From an uncultured Muribaculaceae bacterium (GTDB taxonomy: Bacteria > Bacteroidota > Bacteroidia > Bacteroidales > Muribaculaceae): a stretch of 64,000 bases of DNA. The position numbers were made by a program, and so were the translations under genes. The stretch is taken from positions 9,080 to 73,079 of the forward strand of contig CAJUOC010000010.1 in NCBI GenBank assembly GCA_910587925.1, read 5' to 3'. This document shows positions 35,336 through 44,404 of this stretch, piece by piece (the stretch's first letter is position 1; each line of letters begins with the position of its first letter). The notes beneath the pieces were generated by a model, which worked only from the letters and a program-made list of their open reading frames with translations, had not been told where the DNA came from and did no database searches.

Positions 35336-38300
35336 GTATCAAGATATTTATAAATCTCACATCAGGCGACTCGGCCGCCATAGGTGCCGGCAGGCTCATA
35401 CCGGTGTCGCAGCTGCCCGAGTGGGCTGCCGAGATATCGCGGCGCAAGTCTGCCGCCACGGCTTTCATCACCACCGAGGCCGATGGTGCCGACGACACCT
35501 CCGACATAGACCAGCTTGATGCGGCCGCCCGCATCAGGACACTCTACGAGCAGGCTCTCGCCGAGATTATCGACAAGGGCGTGCAGGTGCAGCTGCGCGT
35601 GGGTACGATAGCCGATGGCGGGATTGAGGCGGTGCCGCTCGACCCCGCGCTCAATGTCTATGGCGCGCGGTACGTCATGCCGCTGTCGGAGTACAACTCG
35701 CGTTTCCGCACCGATTACGGAGATCTGCACGAGGGTACCGTGGTAATAGCCAGGCTCATCAGCGCCGTCGGGGATACGGTGCGCTGGGACTTTGTGGACA
35801 AGACACACGATGCGCGCGGCGAGGCCGACGAGTTCAGACAGCGTGTGCGCACGGGCCGCATCTTTCGTGAGCTGTCGAGGCAGGCCGGCAAGGTGTTTCT
35901 GCAGTGCCGCATAGCCGAGACCACACAGATTACCTCGGCACGCGGCACCTCGGAGCATTATCGCGTGACATACGGCGATATGGAGACATTCGCCATGCCG
36001 TTTGTGTCTGATGTCGACCGCTCACTCGAGTTGCCCGATGGCTCGATCGTGCTCTTCCTGTATGGTACCAAGCAGAGCGGCTCGTATATACAGCCCAAGC
36101 TGTCGACCTCGTGGGGACGGTCTTACGGGCTTCCGTTCTCGCCCGAGGGCGGGTTTGGCGACCGGGGCGTATCTGCCATCGTGGGGCGTCCCCACCGCTT
36201 CAACAATGGCAAGAATCTGGTGACGGTGCTCTTCGACGGCGAGTCGTGGCAGAGCGGCGTTTTTGTCAACCGTATGCTCGCCGCTCGCGAGATAAAAAAT
36301 CTCACCGCATATCCCGGCCTGGCCTACCGCTACATCGCCTTGGGATATCCGACCGCATTCACTCTCGATATCAATCCCGACAACCCCGACCGGTCGCGTC
36401 TGCTGCTCAGCGGCCTGTCGCCGCAGCTCGACGGCCGCCTGCCCTCCAATGTCTACCTGCGGCCACCCATCAAGACCGGGCCGATGGAGAGCGGTGTGCC
36501 GATGGCGCCGGTGGCTCTGGTCGGCGACCGCATAAAGATGAGCTCGGCCGGGTACACAGCCTATATGAAGCTGTCAAAGGCGCCGGCGCCGCTGCGCCGC
36601 ATGGCCGTGGCCGGCATTTTCTCGCCCGACTTCACGGTGCGGTGCAATGTGGAGATTGCCGTCGCCGACGGCATTTACAAGGTGGTGTGCAGCCCGGCCC
36701 CGGCTGCGGCCGACATGCCCCGCGCGGGCGAGCGGGTGCAGCCCCGTGTATGCGCCGCCCTCGACGGGGTGCTGTACATGATGGCCGGCGATGTGCCGGC
36801 GATGGCCGAGGTAGCCGATATGGCCCAGGAGCTTGCAATACTCGACGGCACTGCCGATGTGGAGTGGTCTGTCGCGGCCGTGCACCCCGATGCAGGATAC
36901 CTGACGCTCACTCCCGTGAAGGCCGCCGATGAGATCGACCCCGAGAGCTTCCTCGCCGCAGGCTCGCTCTTTGCGGTGGAGGCGGGCATGACATACCGCG
37001 GCCTGCCTGTGGTGAATCTTCCCTCCGGCGCCGACGTGCCCGAGGGCACCGTCATGGAGTGTCTGCGGCCCGACACTGCCGGCCGGCGCCTCGTCGCCAC
37101 TGCCGACATCGCCGGGCTCAGCTCGTCGCGCAGCCCGGTGCAGCAGCGTCTCGCCATGGTCGGCCGCGCGCTGGACTACGGAGTGCTGATGGGTGTCACC
37201 GACGACGGCCGCATACTCTACGATCTCCCCGAGGGCGCTGCCGACGCCGTGATACTGCGGCGGCTGCACGCGCTGTATGGCGACCGGGCCACCTATGTGG
37301 CCGACGCTCAGACACACACCTATGCCGAGCGGGCGCAGTGGTCGGGCATCGCCTGCCATCACGATTACTCGGCCGTGCGCTCGACGCCCGTCAGTGCCGT
37401 GGCCGAGCTGTGGGCCGGTCTCGACGACGATACGCCGGTACTGTTTGGCGACATATGCCTGAGCCGGCGCGATCTGGGTATCACCGGCGGCGACGCGCGG
37501 GATGCCGCGGCAGCAGATGCCGTGGATGCAGGCTGTGAGCTGTACACTGTGGTCGAGGTGTCTACCGCCACGCTGAGCGTGACCTTTGAGCGCGACGGCG
37601 AGCGGGTGACACTCTCGGGCAGCGATGCGCTGCGCCTGCCATTCCCGCGCGGGCGCAAGGCCGGCTCCATCACGCCTCTGCATCTGATTTTCGAGCCGGG
37701 CTCGCTGTGGGCGCTCGACCCCGACGACGGGTGTCTGCGCTCCGATGAGTCAGATACGCCTCGCGTGTATACACTGGTGGCGCCGCTGCAGCAGACCGAT
37801 GGCAGCGACTGGGTGGTACGGGCCGACGACGGCTCCGTAGCCCTGGCCGCCGACCTCGATATGGCCATTGCCGGGCGCCGTGTGCTGATGACCACCGACA
37901 ATGTGCTCGGCCCCTACGTATATGTCGAGGAGGCCGAGGAGCACTTTGTAGGGCGCAAGCTGCGGCTGGCCGTCACCGGCATCACCGATACCGCGCTGGA
38001 GTGCCGCGAGCTCACCGGCGCCGTCACCCGAGCCGTCGAGCTGCCCCTCGACCGCGTCAGCTGGCATCCGGGCTGGACACCCGCCGGGCTGTCGGTCGGC
38101 ACCGTGCTGCAGGCGCGCGTCATAGAGGCGCGGGCCGACCGTCTGGTGGTCGACCGCCGCTGCCTGCTGCGTCAGGATGCCCTCATCGCGGGTATAAAGC
38201 CGCGCCCGGGCCGGCTCTACCAGATGGAGGTGGCGCAGGTGCGCCACGACGGATATATGCTGTCGCAGAACGGTGTGGAGGCCATGCTGCCTCTCGACCG

Positions 38301-39681
38301 CGCCGCCGTATTTGAAATCACGCCGCGCAATCAGTCGTACCTGCGCCTCGACGACCTGGCAGCGGTCACCATCACCCGCGACGGCGGATACCGGGCCGAC
38401 TTCATCGGCGACAAGTTGTCGCGGGTCGGCGCCTGGGCCCGCGCCGGAGTCATGCTCCCCTTTGCCGTGCACCATCATTGCCCCGACGGTATCTTTGTCG
38501 AGCGCGAGGGCATAGTGATGTATGTGTCAAATCGCGTGCTGGGGCATTGGTGCGGACACGAGCTGCGAGCCGAGTATGCGCCCGGCTCGGTGATAGACCT
38601 TAAGGTGATGGAGACCGCAGCCGGCCGCTTCGGCCTGGGGCTCGCCAACGTGCCGCCCCTTGTCACTCCCGCTCCGGCTGTCGGAGAGGTACACACGGGC
38701 ACGGTCTCGGCCGTGATACCCGCCGGATGCTACGTGCGCCATCCGGCCGGCTGGAGTGCTTTCGTGCCGGCTGCGCGCGTGTCGCGCCTGCCGCTCAACG
38801 TGTCGGGCCATCCAGGGGTGTCAGCCGGCGACAGCGTGAGTTTCGAGGTGACATCCGTATCAGTGACCGACGGGCGCATCGAGGCCGACATAGCCGCCGT
38901 GCAGCCGATGCCCGGCGCGGGGCCCGGCTCGGCAGAGCCGTTTGTGGATACCTTCCGCACGGTGGTGTCGGTCGGCGATACCGACATGGTACTGGCCAAT
39001 CCTCACGGCTACCTGGCCACCTTTGAGTATGCCGACCTCGATGCGACGCCCGACATAGCGCGCGGCTTCATCGAGGCAGTGGGCGCGCTCATGGTCACCG
39101 GTATGCGCCCCGACGGCACCATGGCCGTCTCGGCCAAGGCGATGATTGAGTCAAACAAGCGATACGCCGCGCAGATCAAGGCCGCCGACCCCAAGCCCGT
39201 GGTCGAGGCCACCGTCATCGGTCATACCAAGCGCACCGTAAGTCTCAGGTATGGACTGGCCTACGGACTCATGCCGCGCGGCGAGTGCGACCAAGAGCGC
39301 GACGATGTGCAGCTCTCCGAGGCTTATCCGCTGGGCACGACGGTGCGTGTGCTTGTCTACGATGCAGCCGCCTACGCCGCCTTCCGGGCATCGCAGACGC
39401 GTCTGCGCCGGCGAGAGGCAGTCGCCGAGGCTGCGGCCTATACGCCGGGCACGCGGTTGCGGATGCGCATTACCCGCGCCGACGCCGCAGGCGTGCATGG
39501 CCGCGCGGGCAAAGTCGACGTGCTGGTGCCCGCCGCCGAGGTATGCCTTGCCGCGGGCGTCACCATTGCCGACTGGGCCGCGAGCCGCACCCTGGTCGAT
39601 GTCGAGGTCATCGATGGCGGCGGCGACGGCGTCCTGCTCGCCTCGCGTCGCCGCTACCTGGGCGACATACCCGAGCGCTGA
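35332..39681 (+). CDS. Giant protein with C-terminal S1/OB-like repeats
   Basis: 1449 residues, not recognised as a named family. Starts by ATGA overlap with the NTPase gene. S1-like beta units are visible by their openings: VGTVLQARVIEARADRLVV (about 921), VGEVHTGTVSAVIPAGCYV (about 1116), VVEATVIGHTKRTVSLRYG (about 1288) and PGTRLRMRITRADAAGVHG (about 1371), each followed by a VPAAxV or MPRGE type strand. An earlier candidate is LHEGTVVIARLISAVGDTV near residue 134. S1 domains bind RNA or single-stranded DNA, so this is likely the nucleic-acid-sensing or tethering partner of the HEPN-like NTPase. The middle (about 200-900) shows repeated beta segments without known motifs. Same base composition as the chromosome. 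Confidence 0.65.
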   Translation: MSIKIFINLTSGDSAAIGAGRLIPVSQLPEWAAEISRRKSAATAFITTEADGADDTSDIDQLDAAARIRTLYEQALAEIIDKGVQVQLRVGTIADGGIEAVPLDPALNVYGARYVMPLSEYNSRFRTDYGDLHEGTVVIARLISAVGDTVRWDFVDKTHDARGEADEFRQRVRTGRIFRELSRQAGKVFLQCRIAETTQITSARGTSEHYRVTYGDMETFAMPFVSDVDRSLELPDGSIVLFLYGTKQSGSYIQPKLSTSWGRSYGLPFSPEGGFGDRGVSAIVGRPHRFNNGKNLVTVLFDGESWQSGVFVNRMLAAREIKNLTAYPGLAYRYIALGYPTAFTLDINPDNPDRSRLLLSGLSPQLDGRLPSNVYLRPPIKTGPMESGVPMAPVALVGDRIKMSSAGYTAYMKLSKAPAPLRRMAVAGIFSPDFTVRCNVEIAVADGIYKVVCSPAPAAADMPRAGERVQPRVCAALDGVLYMMAGDVPAMAEVADMAQELAILDGTADVEWSVAAVHPDAGYLTLTPVKAADEIDPESFLAAGSLFAVEAGMTYRGLPVVNLPSGADVPEGTVMECLRPDTAGRRLVATADIAGLSSSRSPVQQRLAMVGRALDYGVLMGVTDDGRILYDLPEGAADAVILRRLHALYGDRATYVADAQTHTYAERAQWSGIACHHDYSAVRSTPVSAVAELWAGLDDDTPVLFGDICLSRRDLGITGGDARDAAAADAVDAGCELYTVVEVSTATLSVTFERDGERVTLSGSDALRLPFPRGRKAGSITPLHLIFEPGSLWALDPDDGCLRSDESDTPRVYTLVAPLQQTDGSDWVVRADDGSVALAADLDMAIAGRRVLMTTDNVLGPYVYVEEAEEHFVGRKLRLAVTGITDTALECRELTGAVTRAVELPLDRVSWHPGWTPAGLSVGTVLQARVIEARADRLVVDRRCLLRQDALIAGIKPRPGRLYQMEVAQVRHDGYMLSQNGVEAMLPLDRAAVFEITPRNQSYLRLDDLAAVTITRDGGYRADFIGDKLSRVGAWARAGVMLPFAVHHHCPDGIFVEREGIVMYVSNRVLGHWCGHELRAEYAPGSVIDLKVMETAAGRFGLGLANVPPLVTPAPAVGEVHTGTVSAVIPAGCYVRHPAGWSAFVPAARVSRLPLNVSGHPGVSAGDSVSFEVTSVSVTDGRIEADIAAVQPMPGAGPGSAEPFVDTFRTVVSVGDTDMVLANPHGYLATFEYADLDATPDIARGFIEAVGALMVTGMRPDGTMAVSAKAMIESNKRYAAQIKAADPKPVVEATVIGHTKRTVSLRYGLAYGLMPRGECDQERDDVQLSEAYPLGTTVRVLVYDAAAYAAFRASQTRLRRREAVAEAAAYTPGTRLRMRITRADAAGVHGRAGKVDVLVPAAEVCLAAGVTIADWAASRTLVDVEVIDGGGDGVLLASRRRYLGDIPER

Positions 39682-39690
39682 GCCTCTATC

Positions 39691-39791
39691 TGTAAAAAAA
39701 ATGCGATTTTCTTTACACATCCGCCGCGACGTGTAAAGAAAATCGCATTTTTTTTACACGTCGTCCCCGACATGTAAAAAACTTTACATGT
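39691..39791 (+). terminator. Nested inverted repeats (terminator / possible switch)
   Basis: A perfect 28-bp inverted repeat (39691-39718 with 39731-39758, 12-base loop) has A and T runs at its base and so can terminate in both directions. Its right end, TTTACACGTCG, can also pair with CGACATGTAAA (39768-39778), and that in turn with TTTACATGT (39783-39791) through ACATGTAAA. The three hairpins share sequence and are mutually exclusive. Confidence 0.8.
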
Positions 39792-39834
39792 ATCTTGCGG
39801 TTTGAATTGTAAAAAACAAATGCGGAATAATTTG

Positions 39835-39842
39835 TAACTTTG
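39835..39842 (+). promoter_or_regulatory. -7 element upstream of the DUF1846 gene
   Basis: TAACTTTG, 24 bases before the ATG; no TTTG at the expected -33 distance. Confidence 0.5.
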
Positions 39843-39866
39843 CGGGCGTAAAACGACAACACTTAC

Positions 39867-41330
39867 ATGAAATTTGGATTTGACAACGAGCGCTATCTCC
39901 ACATCCAGTCGGAGCATATACTGGAGCGCATCGCACAGTTTGGCAACAAACTGTATCTCGAGCTTGGCGGCAAGCTCTTCGACGACCACCACGCAAGCCG
40001 TGTGCTGCCCGGCTTCCAGCCCGACAGCAAGCTGCGGATGCTCACCCGCCTGGCCGACCGCGCCGAGATAGTCATAGTGATAAGCGCCCTTGATATCGAG
40101 AAAAATAAGGTGCGGGGCGACCTCGGTATCACTTACGACATGGATGTGCTGCGCTTGCGCGAGGCTTTTGAGCAACGCGGTTTCATGGTGGGCTCGGTGG
40201 TCATAACCCACTACAACGGCCAGAGCAGTGCCGATGCTTACCGCGAGAAGCTGGAGCGCCTGGGCATCAGGACTTATGTGCACTATCTCATCGACGGCTA
40301 TCCGGCCAATGTAGCGCTGATTGCCTCAGACCGCGGCTTCGGGCGCAACGACTATGTGGAGACTTCGCGTCCGCTGGTGATTGTGACGGCGCCCGGCCCC
40401 GGCAGCGGCAAGATGGCCGTGTGTCTGAGCCAGCTTTACAATGAGCACAAGCGCGGTATCGAGGCTGGCTATGCCAAGTTTGAGACTTTCCCGGTGTGGA
40501 ATCTTCCGCTGAAGCATCCTGTCAACATCGCCTACGAGGCTGCCACGGCCGACCTCAACGATGTAAACATGATCGACCCCTACCATCTGGAGGCATATGG
40601 CTCGCTGGCTGTCAACTACAACCGTGACATCGAGATTTTCCCGGTGCTGAAGGCTCTCTTTGAGGGCATCAGCGGCGAGTGTCCCTACAAGTCGCCGACC
40701 GACATGGGTGTCAACATGGTGGGATTCTGCATCAGCGACGACGATGTATGCTGCCGTGCCTCGCGCGACGAGATTATACGCCGCTACTTCACGGCGCTCA
40801 ATCGCCTTGCCATGGGCGAGGGTGCCGAGAGCGAGGTCGACAAGATACAGCTGCTCTTCAAGCAGGCGGGCATCGCCGTGAGCGACCGCCGGCCTGTGGC
40901 CGCGGCGCGCGCGCGCGCCGAGCAGAGCGGTGTGCCGTGCTCGGCCATCGAGCTGCCCGACGGCACTATCATCACCTCGGAGACCGGCTCGCTGCTGGGT
41001 ACGAGCGCGGCGCTGATACTCAACGCGGTGAAGCATCTGGCCGGCATCGACCACTCAGTGAAGCTCATCCCTCAGGACATGATTGAGCCTATACAGTATA
41101 CCAAGACGCGCTATCTGTGCTCGGCCAATCCCCGCCTGCATACCGACGAGGTGCTGGTGGCGCTGTCGGTGCTGTCGACGCGCGACGAAAACTGCCGCCG
41201 CGCCCTGGAATGTATGCCTCAGCTGCGCGGCTGCCAGGTGCACTCCACCGTGATGCTGGGTGAGGTCGACCGCAAGATATACAAGAAGCTGGGCGTGGGC
41301 CTCACCTGCGACCCCGCCCGCAAGAAGTAG
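39867..41330 (+). CDS. DUF1846 family protein
   Basis: 487 residues, the usual length for this family. N-terminus MKFGFDNERYLHIQSEHILERIAQFGNK and the conserved ELGGKLFDDHHASRVLPGF are characteristic. A nucleotide-site-like loop VTAPGPGSGKMAVCLSQLY lies at about residue 172, with KHPVNIAYEAATADLNDVNMIDPYH and GVNMVGFCISDD following. Structures exist for the family, but no function is established that I know of; the P-loop-like stretch suggests nucleotide binding. Own -7 element, so probably independent of the operon before it. Ends facing queA across an inverted repeat. Confidence 0.93.
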   Translation: MKFGFDNERYLHIQSEHILERIAQFGNKLYLELGGKLFDDHHASRVLPGFQPDSKLRMLTRLADRAEIVIVISALDIEKNKVRGDLGITYDMDVLRLREAFEQRGFMVGSVVITHYNGQSSADAYREKLERLGIRTYVHYLIDGYPANVALIASDRGFGRNDYVETSRPLVIVTAPGPGSGKMAVCLSQLYNEHKRGIEAGYAKFETFPVWNLPLKHPVNIAYEAATADLNDVNMIDPYHLEAYGSLAVNYNRDIEIFPVLKALFEGISGECPYKSPTDMGVNMVGFCISDDDVCCRASRDEIIRRYFTALNRLAMGEGAESEVDKIQLLFKQAGIAVSDRRPVAAARARAEQSGVPCSAIELPDGTIITSETGSLLGTSAALILNAVKHLAGIDHSVKLIPQDMIEPIQYTKTRYLCSANPRLHTDEVLVALSVLSTRDENCRRALECMPQLRGCQVHSTVMLGEVDRKIYKKLGVGLTCDPARKK

Positions 41331-41336
41331 TAAAGG

Positions 41337-41461
41337 GACGAGTTAAGAGTTAAGAGGGACGAGTAAAGAGGGACGAGATGCGGCGGAGTTGCCGGCTTTC
41401 TCGTCCCTCTTAACTCTTAACTCTTAACTCTTAACTCTTAACTCTTTACTCGTCCCTCTTA
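41337..41461. repeat. GAGTTAAGAGTTAAGAGGGACGAG inverted-repeat cluster
   Basis: Left arm repeats AGTTAAG and AGGGACGAG (41339-41380). The right arm is the complement, CTCGTCCCTCTTAACTC, then CTTAACT repeated four times and another CTCGTCCCTCTT (41400-41460). It lies between convergent genes and can form a long hairpin, perhaps serving both as terminator. The same words recur at 50571-50646. Confidence 0.85.
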
Positions 41462-41462
41462 A

Positions 41463-42512
41463 TCAGCGGATGAGCATGGCGTCGCCGTAGCAGCCGAAGT
41501 GGTAGCCTTCTTTGACGGCGACTTCGTAGGCGTGCATGATGTGCTCGTAGCCGCCGAAGGCGGCGACCATCATCACCATGGTGGAGTAGGGCAGATGGAA
41601 GTCGGTGAGCATCGAGGTGGTGACGGTGAAGTCAAACGGGGGGAAGATAAACTTGTTGGTCCAGCCCTCGTATACCTTCATGTGGCCGCCCATGCTCACG
41701 GCGGTGGCTATGCCGCGGAGTACCGATGTGCCGATGGCGCATACCTGGCGGCCGGCGTCTTTGGCGGCGTTGACCTTGGCGACCAGCTCGGGCGAGGCGA
41801 CCATCTGCTCAGAGTCCATGCGGTGTTTGGTGAGGTCTTCGACGTCGATGTCGCGGAATGAGCCCAGGCCGCTGTGTACGGTGATAAACGCCTGCTCGAC
41901 ACCCTTTATCTCCAGGCGCTTGAGCAGCTCGCGCGAGAAATGGAGACCAGCGCCGGGCGATACCACAGCGCCCTCGCGGCGGGCGTAGAGGGTCTGGTAT
42001 GCGGCGGCATCGTCGGGCAGCGGCTCGCGCTTGATATAGTTGGGCAGCGGGGTATTGCCCAGGGCGAAGAGGGCCTGCTTGAACTCGTCGTGAGGGCCGT
42101 CGTAGAGAAAGCGCAGAGTGCGGCCGCGCGATGTGGTGTTGTCGATTACCTCGGCCACGAGCGAGCCGTCTTCGCCGAAGTAGAGCTTGTTGCCGATACG
42201 TATCTTGCGGGCCGGCTCGACGAGCACGTCCCAGAGCTTGTTGTCGGCGTTGAGCTCGCGCAGGAGGAATACCTCGATGCGGGCGCCGGTCTTCTCCTTG
42301 TTGCCGTAGAGCAGGGCCGGAAATACCTGAGTGTCATTGAATACCATCACGTCGCCCTCGTCGTAATATCCCAGGATATCCTTGAAGGTCTTGTGCTCGA
42401 TTTCGCCGGTACGGCGGTCTACCACCATCAGGCGGCACTCGTCGCGCTCGGGAGCGGGGTATTGCGAAATCAATTCGTCGGGTAGCTTGAATTTAAACTG
42501 TGAAAGTTTCAT
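41463..42512 (-). CDS. queA: tRNA preQ1 ribosyltransferase-isomerase (QueA)
   Basis: 349 residues. Adds the epoxycyclopentanediol ring from the ribosyl part of SAM to preQ1 in tRNA, in queuosine synthesis. Signatures: FKFKLPDELISQYPAPERDECRLMVVDR, VMVFNDTQVFPALLYG, LGNTPLPNYIKRE, YARREGAVVSPGAGLHFS, THRMDSEQ-like KHRMDSEQMVAS, and GGHMKVYEGWTNKFIFPPFDF. The start overlaps truB (ATGA), the last two cistrons of the ftsX string. Confidence 0.97.
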   Translation of the reverse strand: MKLSQFKFKLPDELISQYPAPERDECRLMVVDRRTGEIEHKTFKDILGYYDEGDVMVFNDTQVFPALLYGNKEKTGARIEVFLLRELNADNKLWDVLVEPARKIRIGNKLYFGEDGSLVAEVIDNTTSRGRTLRFLYDGPHDEFKQALFALGNTPLPNYIKREPLPDDAAAYQTLYARREGAVVSPGAGLHFSRELLKRLEIKGVEQAFITVHSGLGSFRDIDVEDLTKHRMDSEQMVASPELVAKVNAAKDAGRQVCAIGTSVLRGIATAVSMGGHMKVYEGWTNKFIFPPFDFTVTTSMLTDFHLPYSTMVMMVAAFGGYEHIMHAYEVAVKEGYHFGCYGDAMLIR

Positions 42513-43249
42513 AGCTGTGTAGGTGTGATGGATTCAGTGTCGGTTAGTAATGAGAGGTCTTCGAGCGGGGCGGCGGCGATGAGCTCTGCGGCGCGGGCGG
42601 GGCTCACGGCGGCGTCGAGCGTGTAGCTGCCCACGCGGGTGCGGCGCAGGGCGGTGAGATGTGCGCCCGAGCCAAGGGCGGCCCCGATGTCGCGGGCCAG
42701 GGCGCGGATGTATGTGCCTTTGCTGCACACGACGCGTATGGTGACAGACTCGCGGGAGTACTCGAGCAGCTCTATCTCCTTTATCTCAAGTATCTTGGCG
42801 CGCAGCTGCACCTCGTGACCCTTGCGGGCGAGACGGTATGCGCGGTGGCCGTCGACCTTTACGGCCGAGAATGCCGGGGGCACTTGCTCGATGCGGCCGA
42901 CAAACTGCGCCAGGGCCTCGCGCACGGCCTGCTCGGTGATGTGCTCGGTGGGGTAGGTGGCGTCGATTTCGGTCTCGAGGTCAAATGACGGGGTGGTGGC
43001 GCCCAGGGCCAGTGTGGCGATATACTCTTTCTCGCCGCTCTGGAGCTGCTCGATGAGCTTGGTGGCCCGACCCGTGCATACCAGCACGACGCCCGTGGCC
43101 AGGGGGTCGAGGGTGCCGGCGTGGCCCACCTTGAAGCGCTTCACGCCCAGGCGGCGCAGCACGGCGCCGCGCACGCGCTTGACCGCGTCAAACGACGTCC
43201 AGCCCAGCGGCTTGTCAAGACAGATAATCTCGCCTTCGATGAGTCGCAT
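42509..43249 (-). CDS. truB: tRNA pseudouridine(55) synthase (TruB)
   Basis: 246 residues. Makes pseudouridine 55 in the T loop of tRNAs. Catalytic motif GHAGTLDPLATGVVLVCTG with the nucleophilic Asp. KPLGWTSFDAVKRVR at the N-terminus, PPAFSAVKVDGHRAYRLARKG, and CSKGTYIRALARDIGAALG are all family marks. Start taken at 43249 (MRLIEGEIICLDKP), 2 bases after uppP; a longer frame into uppP would add 220 low-complexity residues. Overlaps queA by four bases. Confidence 0.96.
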   Translation of the reverse strand: MRLIEGEIICLDKPLGWTSFDAVKRVRGAVLRRLGVKRFKVGHAGTLDPLATGVVLVCTGRATKLIEQLQSGEKEYIATLALGATTPSFDLETEIDATYPTEHITEQAVREALAQFVGRIEQVPPAFSAVKVDGHRAYRLARKGHEVQLRAKILEIKEIELLEYSRESVTIRVVCSKGTYIRALARDIGAALGSGAHLTALRRTRVGSYTLDAAVSPARAAELIAAAPLEDLSLLTDTESITPTQL

Positions 43250-43251
43250 GG

Positions 43252-44097
43252 TCAGGAGAATATTATGCAGATGACACCCACGGCAAGGCAGTATGCCGCA
43301 AACCATACCAGGCGGCCGCGGCGCACGATGTCGAGCATCCAGCGGCAGGCGGCGCAGCCGGTGATGAATGCGGCCAGGAAACCGACTGTCATGGGCAGGG
43401 CGCCGATGGAGGCGGCGGCAGTGGCGGCCGGCTCGGTGATGTAGTCCTTGAGGTCGAGCAGGGCCTCGCCCAGGATGGGTATGATGACCATGAGAAACGA
43501 GAAGCGGGCCACGGCGGCGCGCTTGTCGCCCAGCATGATGCCGGTGGCGATGGTGGTGCCCGAGCGCGACAGGCCGGGCAGCACGGCGATGGCCTGCGCG
43601 CAGCCGATCACAAATGCGTCGAGCCACGAGATGTCGCGGCCCCGCTCGGCGCCGGCGTCGGCCGAGCCTGCGGCGGCATTGGCGCCGCGGGTGCGGGTGA
43701 AGTAAGACAGGGCCAGCAGCGCCGCGGTCACACACAGGCATATGCCCACTGTGCCGAGGCCCCCGCCGAAGAAACCCTCGATGGTCTCCTTGAAGCATAC
43801 ACCCACGATACCCACCGGGATACACGACAGCAGTATCTTGAGCACGTAGTAAAAACGGGAGTCGCGCCGCCAGGTGAAAAACGACACGCACAGCGGGGCA
43901 AACTCGCGCCACAGCACCACGATGGTGCTGAGCACCGTGGCCACGTGGAGCATCACCTCAAACTCGAGGCTTTCGGCGCCCGAGAGGTCGAGCCCGAGCA
44001 GGTCGCGGCATATCTCGAGGTGGCCCGACGAGCTGATGGGCAGGTACTCGGCCAGCCCCTGTACGATGCCCATGATGAGGGCTTGCAGTGTATCCAT
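43252..44097 (-). CDS. uppP: Undecaprenyl-diphosphatase (UppP/BacA)
   Basis: 281 residues, multi-pass inner-membrane enzyme that recycles the C55 lipid carrier for wall and O-glycan synthesis. The two conserved motifs are present: GLAEYLPISSSGHLEI (Glu-rich motif 1) and LPGLSRSGTTIATGIMLG (motif 2 with the catalytic-type Ser and Arg). Part of the conserved Bacteroidales order ftsX, DUF3098, uppP, truB, queA. Confidence 0.97.
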   Translation of the reverse strand: MDTLQALIMGIVQGLAEYLPISSSGHLEICRDLLGLDLSGAESLEFEVMLHVATVLSTIVVLWREFAPLCVSFFTWRRDSRFYYVLKILLSCIPVGIVGVCFKETIEGFFGGGLGTVGICLCVTAALLALSYFTRTRGANAAAGSADAGAERGRDISWLDAFVIGCAQAIAVLPGLSRSGTTIATGIMLGDKRAAVARFSFLMVIIPILGEALLDLKDYITEPAATAAASIGALPMTVGFLAAFITGCAACRWMLDIVRRGRLVWFAAYCLAVGVICIIFS

Positions 44098-44106
44098 GTC
44101 GGGAGG

Positions 44107-44382
44107 TTATTTGCGGCGGGGTTTCACACATACGGCCACTGCCATGGCCACGAAGCCCAGGAAGCAGACGGTCGGGCCCACCACGATGCGGCGGGTGCTG
44201 AATATGTCGGGGTCGAAGGCGCTCTCGGTGCTTGCGCCGCCGAGCATGAGCAGAAATCCGCCCACAATCATAGCTCCGGCCACGGCCATGAGTATGAAAT
44301 TGTTGCGGCCCAGGGCGCGCTGCTCAAAGCTCTCGGGCTCGATGCGCGCGGCGTCCTTGTTATTTGTTGAGGTAGATTTCAT
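44107..44382 (-). CDS. DUF3098 small membrane protein
   Basis: 91 residues with two membrane helices (about 30-48 and 65-85), flanked by FEQRALGRNNFILMAVAGAMIVGG and the basic tail KPRRK. Matches DUF3098, which in Bacteroidetes sits between ftsX and uppP as here. Role unknown; a link to the division or wall machinery is inferred from position. Confidence 0.9.
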   Translation of the reverse strand: MKSTSTNNKDAARIEPESFEQRALGRNNFILMAVAGAMIVGGFLLMLGGASTESAFDPDIFSTRRIVVGPTVCFLGFVAMAVAVCVKPRRK

Positions 44383-44404
44383 TGCGGAGAATGATGGTGG
44401 AAGT

